Source: Tetragonia tetragonoides
Lineage: Eukaryota > Streptophyta > Magnoliopsida > Caryophyllales > Aizoaceae
Assembly (NCBI GenBank): GCA_038025085.1
Contig: CM076139.1
Location: 52,556,807 to 52,620,806, forward strand
Length of the DNA stretch: 64,000 bases
Reading direction: 5' to 3'
The translations under genes and the position numbers were made by a program. Of this stretch, positions 55,971 through 64,000 are shown piece by piece. The stretch's first letter is position 1. Every line of letters begins with the position of its first letter. The notes beneath the pieces were generated by a model. That model had not been told where the DNA came from and did not search any database. It saw only the letters and a program-made list of their open reading frames with translations.

Positions 55971-57170
55971 ATGGAGGAAATCAACCTTGATGTTCATAGC
56001 ATCAACCTCAATCCCAAAACCATCAATGGCCGTTTAGCAACAGATTCCTTAATCCACATCTGGGCAAAACTCCCATTAAAATCCCTTTACAAATTCAGAT
56101 CCGTTTGTAAACTCTGGAACCGTGCTATCTCAACAGACCCACTTCTCTCCACTCTCCGCCATAACCATAACCCTGAACATTTTCTCTCTCCTCCACCAAA
56201 CCTCCTTCTCTTTCTCAACCACACACCCAATGAGCCCGTCAAAGTCCCAGACCGTCCGGTTCATTTCTCGGTTCGACCCATTGAAGATATTGTTGATCAT
56301 GAATGTGACCCGGGTTTTAATCGGGTTAGAAATGGGTTTACACCATATGTTGATCACTTACTGTCACATCTCCCTTCGAAGGGTCCTGTTGTTTGTTTTG
56401 TTAGTGGGGAGTATTTTTATTTATGTAACCCTAGCACCCAGGAATTCTTAAGAATTCCCCGAATGCAAAGGGGTCATTTTGATGATCCTGTTGCGTTCGG
56501 CTTTTTAGCGGCAGAGAACCGGTTCATTTTGAGCCGGGTCTCCGATGCTAAAAATGGGTGTGGGTGTGGGTGTGAGTTACTCGAGTTCGGACCTGGGTTA
56601 GCTGGGTCCGCTTCGTGGAGAGCCATTGAGGATGACTTACCGGATAGGGTTCGTGTTCGGGGTTTTGGACTCATGGTTGATGGGTCGTTCTATTGGACAG
56701 TTACTCATGGTGATGGTTATGATGATGAGGCTTTTGTGGTGTGTTTAGATACCAAGGAGGAAAAATTTGGTGTTGTGCCAAAGCCAGAGGGTAATGAAAA
56801 TGAGGTCATATTGTATGATCATTTGTATTTGGTTGAGTTTAAGGGGTCATTGTGTGCTGTGGATAATTTTTCAAGGCCTCCAAGGATGGAGATTTGGGTG
56901 CTGGTAAGAAATGAATGGGAGTTTAGTTGGGTTAGGAAGTATAATATTTATATTTCTGGTATGGGTAGAGATTTGGTGTACCCTTTTTGTGATTATGAAG
57001 GTCCAAATGGTGGAGAAATGGTGCTTTGCAATGGTACAAGAAGCAGGCTTTATTGTTATAATTTGAAGAGCAGGAGTATCAAGCAGGTTTACAAGCCTAA
57101 ATTTAGGTCAACGAACGATAGCTTGGCGTTGTATACTCCGGGTCTTTTCCCTCTTTCGATTGCTGATTAA
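55971..57170 (+). CDS. F-box protein (F-box associated interaction domain type)
   Basis: Predicted substrate adaptor of an SCF (SKP1-Cullin-F-box) ubiquitin ligase. Single exon, 399 aa. The N-terminal F-box (about residues 22-62) reads ATDSLIHIWAKLPLKSLYKF, then RSVCKLWNRAISTDPLL. The rest has repeating beta-type segments of an F-box-associated domain: FVSGEYFYLCNPSTQEFLRI (about 143-162), GFGLMVDGSFYWTVTHGD, DEAFVVCLDTKEEKFGVVPK, EFKGSLCAVDNFSRPPRMEI and YPFCDYEGPNGGEMVLCNGT. The start is supported by an A-rich context (aaaaaaaatgg) and the lack of an upstream in-frame ATG. Substrate unknown. No breaks or odd composition. Confidence 0.88.
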   Translation: MEEINLDVHSINLNPKTINGRLATDSLIHIWAKLPLKSLYKFRSVCKLWNRAISTDPLLSTLRHNHNPEHFLSPPPNLLLFLNHTPNEPVKVPDRPVHFSVRPIEDIVDHECDPGFNRVRNGFTPYVDHLLSHLPSKGPVVCFVSGEYFYLCNPSTQEFLRIPRMQRGHFDDPVAFGFLAAENRFILSRVSDAKNGCGCGCELLEFGPGLAGSASWRAIEDDLPDRVRVRGFGLMVDGSFYWTVTHGDGYDDEAFVVCLDTKEEKFGVVPKPEGNENEVILYDHLYLVEFKGSLCAVDNFSRPPRMEIWVLVRNEWEFSWVRKYNIYISGMGRDLVYPFCDYEGPNGGEMVLCNGTRSRLYCYNLKSRSIKQVYKPKFRSTNDSLALYTPGLFPLSIAD

Positions 57171-59360
57171 GAGATTGATGGATGTTCGATTTTGGAGTTA
57201 TCGGTTGTGTGTTCAGTTTAGTTGTTGAATTTGATATGAATCGATATTGTTAGCTAGGGGAATTACATTTATATTGATACAACATTGAGACATTGATTAG
57301 ATTTGTGTTTGAACCTTGTTGTTTGAAGGATGTTCTACAGTATCTGCTATCTATGTTACAGTTAAATTATTATCCTTGATGCTCTTTCCGAAAGAGTCGC
57401 ACTTATTGCTGGCAGACCCTATGTTTGCGTGATCATCAATGGTTATTGTACTTGTTGTTGTGCTTCTTACTTGACCTGTAAAATTTAATTTCAACTTTTG
57501 AAGTGTGGTATGTCATGCTGTTTTCTGTGTCTGAGAGGTGACTCAAAAGTGGATGCTGTCAGTTTGAGTACTTAAGTTAGAATGAAGTATACCATGTTCT
57601 CATATGCTTTAGCTATGAGCAGTGGTTTATTGATATTGTGATACCTGTTGGATTTTGGGTTCCTTGATCAGCTACAATCTGCTGCTACCACACTTAAATA
57701 CATTTTGTCAACTATAGTATGATTGGCAGCAAGATGTTTTGAGGAGTCAAAGTGGAGTATATGGGTGTGATGCTTACTCTTATTGTTGGATCTTGTCTTT
57801 GGATAATGGTTAGTTTCTCCAAGTCTGTATGCAGTACTCGGTAACCAACAGTATTGTGGTTTCTGATACTGACATTCTACAAGCTCTGCTCTCATAAGTA
57901 GTCTTGAATGCGGTTTTAGGCTTGAATGAAAGGTTGAAGTTATGTACAAGGACAGTAAGGTGTGTTTACCCTCGCCTTTAGTTGCAGCCGACTGGGAATT
58001 ATTTTTGTGTTCTCTTGCTGCCCTGGGCTACAGCTTGCAAGTTGCAAGCAGTTATGTGGTTGTTCGAGAAATTGTAGTAGAGTGAGTCCCTCAATTCAGC
58101 GTTCCTGTGCCCTGAAGTTTCAATTGAGTTTCTGACATCGCAATTTGCAACGTTGTGTGGTTGCAGTTGCACACTTGCACAGATGCAAAGTTCTGTGGTT
58201 GCTCTGTTAATTAGTGCAGACTGCAGAGTCATTACTTTCACTTTGCAGTCTTTGATCACAGCCAACACTGCAGATACTCGTCAAGTTTAAAGGGCCAGTG
58301 ATCTTGATAATGGTTGGGTTAAGTAAAAGAAAATAGTGTTTCACAACGTGGAAAGAGCACAAATATGGGTTTTGGAGTGAGATGGTGCAACCCAACCTAT
58401 TTCTTGCTTGCCCATTTCCTCTCATCTCATCCCCACATTTCTTGCTTGCCCATTTCCTCTGCAAGTCTGCAACCCAACCTATTCCATTGCAGGAAGGCTC
58501 CCATTCCATGACTTCATCATCACATATCCAAATCCCCGACATCCTCGTGGCATTTCGGAAGCCTTGCAATGGGCTACTGTAGCATTGACTCTAGTGATTT
58601 TAAAGTTTTTCAACCTCCATTGACAATCCTAGTACTGGTCAATTGAGAACTACCCAAGCACTCGAAACTCTTTTTTTGTATACCGAATCAAGAACTGTCT
58701 ACAAGGTTCTCGATATATATACACCATGGCCTTGCCCTATTGTTACACCCTCAAAACCTTTTGTATCTGAGAGGCTGAGATAGTGCTGGAAACACGCGGG
58801 ATGGATTTCAGTTAAAGACCAATATGTAATATGGTGTTTGTCAAACAAGATCCAGCTGATCATCATTGTCTGTATTTTTCTTTTGGGCGTTTGAAAATTT
58901 CTTAAAGCTTTACTTAGAGCTCAATATCAAATTTCATAATTAATGCACGAAAATGTTTTGATCCTGTCAAAGTTAGCAGGGTGTTCAGTGCGCTCGAATA
59001 TTGGCATTTAGCACAATATTACTCCTAGGTTTATCTAAAAGTTTCTGGATTTCCTCCAACACTGATACATGAGTTTGATTACAAGGTCTTAGGCTCGACC
59101 TAAAGCTTGGAAAATAAATAAAAAGAGCAGAAGAGCTCAATGGCTCACCCTTCCCCAGTGATATCAGACACAAAATGGAGTACTCTATAACAACAGCTCA
59201 GTCGATAATATGTCAACTAACCAATCTCCACTGTATAACAAAGCTCTAAACCATATAAAACCCTCATCAAGATTGTAATTCAGTATCAAAGTATAGCTGC
59301 ACATGTTTACAAACGCCAAACGGTTTGATTAGATGGGGAGCACCATAGCTTCCCAGAATC
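57171..59360. other. Intergenic region between F-box gene and LOLITA
   Basis: Probably includes the 3'UTR of the F-box gene (57171 to roughly 57400) and the 3'UTR of the minus-strand LOLITA gene (below 59360). The middle has only short frames on both strands (for example 58207-58569 minus), including local repeats such as ttgcttgcccatttcctct near 58404 and 58441. No gene was recognised. Confidence 0.4.
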
Positions 59361-62300
59361 TCAAAACTCAGTTGGGGGCTTCAACCTCACAAGCCTTTTG
59401 ATTCTGTCTTTATCGGAATTCTCGAGAACTCCCTGAAGGGAAAAAAAAAGGTGTAGTCAGGATATACATCTTAAACAAAGCAAACATTATGATGGTAACA
59501 AAAGATAAATGTGTCCACTCCCTACCGTCCAAACAACTTCATCCAGGCACAGACATATCTTCCCATACTTGTCCAGAAACATGCGCTCATTGGGAGGTTT
59601 CCCACATACATCCTTCAAAGTCGAGGTAATAACAAAAATCACTTCTGACACTTGAGGAAGACAAGAACCAGTATGAGCAATGTTAATCTCAACCAAATAC
59701 CAAATACATAGGACTATGGAAGTAACACATAAATACCAATAGGAAAGAAAATCAAATCCAACCTCAAAAGTTGAAAGCCTATGAAAGAAAAACACATTTT
59801 TCTTCTTTATCTTTTCGATACATGGCATGAAATCAATCCCAAAAGTTCCCTTATGTTGCCCATCAAGATTGTAGGTCGAAGATCATTTATTCTTCATAAG
59901 TTAGTTACACTTTTGAAACAGTATGCCTCGGTGCACATAGCAGTTAGCTAGTCAGCAATAGCAACTGAGGGCTTCTTCTCGCAATAACTGCTGCCTACTT
60001 TGAAAGTTATAACAGAGAAAAGGTGTGTACTTACAAGCAAGTTCGTCATACTCATCCTTGCCAACAAGATAGATGTGAATATCTCCAAGCACAGTATACA
60101 CAACATAAACAGATCTGTAGACAGTGAGAGAAATGAAAGTATAAGAGGGTAAATAGTTTTTAGTTACAATCAAAATATATAGACAAAAATGTTTTATGAA
60201 ACTTTCTGGTTTTAGCACAATCAAACTTGGTTTCAGGTAGCAAATTCTTCAAGCAGATCATCTTTAAATTATGGTCCACAGCAACAGAGATGTTAAATGA
60301 GATCATCTTAAAAGGCTTGCCACATTCCTTTTAAAAACAAAAGGGGCTTGTCACATGATCACCAAATGGAGAAGTTATCTTCACCCTTATTCACCAAAAC
60401 AGCATATCTTCACCAGCGACATAAATAAATTCATAACAGAAATCAACAACTACCTACCATCGTGTGTCCTGCTAAGGGTGGGGTTTGAAACGTCAAGGAA
60501 GCATGTAAGCACGCACAGCAGAAGTGACAAATGACAAGTGATGAAGAAGGGCCGAAAGACCTCATGGCTAGATCCAAAAAGGGGCCCCCAATGGTTTAGC
60601 CGCACAAATCCCAATGTGCCACAAAGCCCAATCAAGTGCCATATCTTTGTTTTGGTTGTGCCAAGTCAAATTTTGTCACCTCCTCAAGTTCTTTAGTCTC
60701 ATAGTCTTCTCTTCCAATCCCAGATTCTTATTTTCTCACATCACTTAGCCAGGCATTGACTTTGAAGCCCTCCAACAACCCTCAGCCATCGATCCCCCCC
60801 TCGTACATCTTAAGATGCCTGAACTTAATTCTAAACTCTATCCGTCCTAGTATGCTTGGCTTGATTGTACATGCACAGAAATACTCATCTTGGCCACTAG
60901 GCCCACTAGTATGAGTTGAACAAGTGAACCTTTCACTTCCAGGTTTCCAGCACCCTGCTTCCTACCCATAGACATAGCTAGGCTACTAGTCTTACAAGAA
61001 TACTTTCCTATATGTATAATCTTTTTGTTGCACAAAACTCTAGAGCTGCTCCTCCATATTATTGCCACTAGTCAAATTCTTGATGGAAATGTCATGGGAA
61101 TTATTTCGTATAAAACAGGCACATAGCATGCACCAAAGAATCAGAGAGCTAAACAAGGAAAATGACACAGAGACTACAACATATGACTATTGAGAAGGCC
61201 ATTTTGTACTTGCTAACGACGACAAAGATCTTGCTGAGGGCAGGGTCCGGAGTTGTCCAAATGAAGCTTTACACATATAACTAGTAGAGAGGTTGCTTCC
61301 TCTACGTAGAGGTAAAATCACTTTTTATGTAGACTACAAGCATCTCTGAGTTCTCACTATAGCCAACAAAAAGCGCAATTGGACGCTTTTCCTCCAGCAG
61401 AGGTATAACAATTTTCAGCAGAGGTATAACAATTTTTAACCCAGCCTATAAGCAACTTCAAGCCACAGAAGCAACACTATAAACTAGCCCATGGTTACAA
61501 ACAAAGCATGCATGGGACCAAATGTATTATGATGATAAGAATCTTGGTTCTATTTGAACATCTCTGCCATGCATCCATCATACACCTCGTCATAAATCAC
61601 TCATTTACCACTACAAGCAGTAAGTTACACATCTTCTGAACTCCAGAACCAACCACAAGTAATTATTCCAACTTTCCTCTCCTGACCTCTCTGCATTTCA
61701 TACACCTGTGACTAGCAGCAGAACAACCTTGTCCAGGCTTAGATCCCAAAGCAGGCCAAACTTAACAATGAACTCAACTATAATCTCTTGGGCTGTTCAC
61801 ATATGGTCTCAACACGAACTTATCATTGATCAATTTCCTCAAATCATATATTGAAAAAACCTAAGCAAGTTCACATCTATCTAACCATTTGCTCGAAGTT
61901 CATAGGAGATAGGGCTTGATTCCACGGGTTTTTATGCATTAAACATCATACAAGAGCTTTAAAGATATCTAATTACACTAGCCAGATATTCTATGAATAG
62001 TGGAAAATGTGGAAGTTGTTTTCTACCAGCATCGAAATACGACGTCACATCCACTGTGACATAAACCAAATAAGGGATGCAAAAACCAAGCAGGAAAAAC
62101 TATGGATGACAATATCGGAGACATGGGAAATAGAACAAAATAGCCATATTTATTTTAATAAGAAAACAATTAGAGAAAATTTTAGCTTCGTCTTTTAAAT
62201 TAGGAAGTCTCTTGATCAAGTCCACTACGAAAGTGCTACATACTTGTGTGAAGCTACAAAGAGCTCTTCAGTCTTGGCACCCTTAAGGTTCTCTGCACCC

Positions 62301-63151
62301 AACTTAACTAAGAAAGATCGCCAATGCAATCGCTCCTCAGCCGGAACTCCATTGAACCTGAAATACGATAAAGATCACAATGTCAATTGATTATCTGATA
62401 ACGACTAGGAGACCCAGAAACCAAATGAGAAAAGGGGAGGAGAAACATCACAGTAAAGGTAAAATAATCAATAATTGGCGGATCATACAAATGATAAAAA
62501 AAAAAGAAAAAGGAATTCTCCAACCTACCCATATGACCAAAATCAACACCCAGAACTTAAAAGTTTGCCTATAATCAAGCAGGAAAATAGAGATTTGTGT
62601 CAACATCCTCAGGCCACAGCAAAAATTTGAGTTGAGGAGCTCAACAATTATAAAACCCAATTATTTTTCAATTGATTTCATTTTCATGAGCAGCATAGCA
62701 CAAATTCAGTGCAACACACAAACAGATGAGCATGAAAATATAATAAAAATTACATTACTGCCCATCTAAGCAATGATCGAAGTGGATGATCCAGCATAAT
62801 TCAAAGGAACCAAAATCCCCATTATGCAAAAACAAAGAAAAAACTAAAGAAAAAACGCAAAGATCCGTAGCTATTAAGTCTTTGGCGGGGCAGAAGAAAC
62901 AGACGAAAATCTGGGGTTCTCCAGAACAAAATTACAAATAGGCAGATATTTTGAGATCGATAGACAAAGGAAATGGGCAAAATGCAAAATTGGATCATTG
63001 CAGATATATAAATATGTATATTTAAACCCAAGTAAAACAAAGAAATTAAGAAAAAAGAGAACAAATATGGTTGAAATAAAAAGGTGGCAAGATTTAACCT
63101 TTCAACTAGAATGTTGCCTTCGGAGTTGGAAATCAGCACTGCCAGCAACAT
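59361..63151 (-). CDS. LOLITA: TPLATE complex subunit LOLITA (adaptin small-subunit/longin-like), 5 exons, complete
   Basis: Small sigma-like subunit of the TSET/TPLATE complex, which acts in clathrin-mediated endocytosis at the plasma membrane. Minus-strand exons: 63151-63099, 62357-62244, 60114-60035, 59650-59526, 59432-59361. GT-AG sites and phases all agree; total 444 nt, 147 aa plus TGA. Blocks are MLLAVLISNSEGNILVE, RFNGVPAEERLHWRSFLVKL, KSVYVVYTVLGDIHIYLVGK, DEYDELALSEVIFVITSTLK, ERMFLDKYGKICLCLDEVVW and NSDKDRIKRLVRLKPPTEF. This is the At1g15370 family as I remember it. A TTG at 63163 extends the frame but the ATG at 63151 is the natural start. Intron 2 (62243-60115, 2.1 kb) holds no recognised gene. 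Confidence 0.92.
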
Positions 63152-63268
63152 CTCTTCCTGCAAGAGAGCGATTTGGAGGGAGCAATACTGGGGATCGACT
63201 AGATTGGAGCTTCAAAGTTCCAAGTCCTAAACCTTGTTTTTTTCTTTTTTTTTTTTTAAATAACCCCA

Positions 63269-63498
63269 AGACCTGTTAAACACTCAAACGGGTCGACCAG
63301 TTGGATTATGGTCAGGTCACTTCGGGTTCAGATTGGGTTCGGATTGGGTCTGTTACGGGTTGGTTTTTGGGTCGAATTTACTTTTAGTTCATTTTATCGA
63401 GTTGTGAACGAGTTCGGGTCAAAAAAGTTTTATCAGGACCCTAAAAAAATGGGTTGGGTCGGATCAAATTTCCGGATCGAGTCGGCTTTTGACAGCTT
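63269..63498. mobile_element. hAT-like MITE with perfect 8-bp duplication (upstream of LOLITA)
   Basis: Left end agacctgttaaaca and right-end reverse complement aagctgtcaaaagc belong to the same family as 10706, 16526 and 20122. Flanks TAACCCCA (63261-63268 and 63499-63506) are identical. The interior is rich in TCGGGTT/GGGTTGGGTC words. It sits 118 bp upstream of the LOLITA start codon, within the likely promoter or leader. Confidence 0.8.
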
Positions 63499-63506
63499 TA
63501 ACCCCA

Positions 63507-64000
63507 ATCCAAAGCCTCTCATTTAATTTTCGTGTTTTTTTTTTAAATTATTTTTGTTATGAGGCGAAAAAACTACTCCAATTGGAACTGATTTTTTCGG
63601 GGTGACAGAAAATTCGGGTATTCAGTATTATTTTTTATTGGGGGTGATAGAAAATTCGGGTATTCAGTATTAGAATTGGAACTGATTTGGAATCGGTAAC
63701 TGATCCAACTAATTTCAATTCTGATTCCCAAAAATGAAAATCGATATCAACCAATTTCAATTCCTGACTTTTAGGAACTAGAACCGATTGAGCACCCAGT
63801 GTAAAAAAATTATAAGACTACTTCTTTTGTTGGAAAGGAAGAATGATGATGTTTTAATAATATTGGTGGTTGTTTGGTTGACACTTGAAAACACAGGAAG
63901 TGTTACTTTCTAGGAAGTAAGGAGGTTTGTGGGGAGAAAAACCTCTAAAAAAAACCTCATTTCCATAGTGATAAACCTAAAAACCCAACTTTTACACAAA
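63507..64000. other. Right-edge intergenic stretch with short tandem duplication
   Basis: A ~49-bp unit containing gacagaaaattcgggtattc / gatagaaaattcgggtattc is repeated in tandem (about 63600-63672), followed by gaattggaactgattt words (63573 and 63674). No gene was recognised. Confidence 0.45.

Noticed and set aside
59487..60224. Coatomer zeta subunit as identity of the 59.4-63.2 kb gene
   Set aside because: The motifs do not match zeta-COP; the spliced protein matches the LOLITA family along its length.
63152..63163. TTG at 63163 as LOLITA start (four more residues)
   Set aside because: Non-ATG; the ATG at 63151 matches the family N-terminus MLLAVLISNSEGN.
1..64000. CRISPR arrays, operons, bacterial ribosome-binding sites
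   Set aside because: The window is plant nuclear DNA with spliced genes; repeats found are transposons and microsatellites without spacer-repeat structure.

Overview
This window is nuclear DNA from a dicot plant. The genes have GT-AG introns and their products match plant-specific families (TPLATE-complex LOLITA, ANTH clathrin adaptors, CXE carboxylesterases, F-box proteins). The spaces between genes are full of plant transposons: CACTA, hAT, Stowaway and Harbinger-like MITEs, tRNA-derived SINEs and an L1-type LINE with an RNase H domain. The repeat style would fit a Caryophyllales (Amaranthaceae-like) genome, but that is an impression and was not tested.

Layout. 1-1.4 kb: 5' part of the minor-spliceosome gene U11/U12-25K (SNRNP25), minus strand, running off the left edge. 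3.1-10.5 kb: a complete ten-exon nucleotide-sugar transporter of the UGNT1 type, minus strand; I rebuilt every exon with its splice sites and the spliced frame is open for 339 residues. 10.7-35.9 kb: a large repeat-rich block with two CACTA elements side by side (23.1-27.4 and 27.5-30.0 kb), several hAT-like and Stowaway elements with target-site duplications, a family of degenerate direct duplications (19-22 kb), a TIR element carrying a (TAA)n/(TTA)n foldback, LINE fragments, and a broken inverted copy of a carboxylesterase 5' region. 36.6-37.6 kb: a carboxylesterase (CXE) gene whose catalytic serine is replaced by asparagine and whose signal-peptide start is out of frame. 38.8 kb: a tRNA-Arg(CCG)-like gene. 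40.4-47.5 kb: a full-length but frame-broken L1-type LINE flanked by an 18-bp target-site duplication. 48-49 kb: a GC-rich TIR repeat that is a relative of one at 11 kb. 50.2-52.1 kb: an intact ANTH clathrin-assembly protein. 53.1-53.6 kb: an uncharacterised protein with two internally duplicated segments. 56.0-57.2 kb: an F-box protein. 59.4-63.2 kb: the five-exon LOLITA gene, minus strand.

Functional reading. The host genes are housekeeping: minor-intron splicing, Golgi/ER nucleotide-sugar transport, endocytosis (ANTH adaptor and TPLATE subunit, about 7 kb apart), and an SCF-type F-box adaptor. From memory, the Arabidopsis relatives of the transporter (At4g32272) and the ANTH gene (At4g32285) are close neighbours, so their linkage here, although split by about 40 kb of transposons, looks like conserved microsynteny. 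I saw no new enzymatic or defence system. The most informative things here are evolutionary: a CXE paralogue pair in which one copy is the empty site for a hAT insertion in the other, a CACTA element carrying a piece of LINE ORF1, and a catalytically altered CXE. All exon models, element borders and target-site duplications were read by eye; no alignment or search was run.
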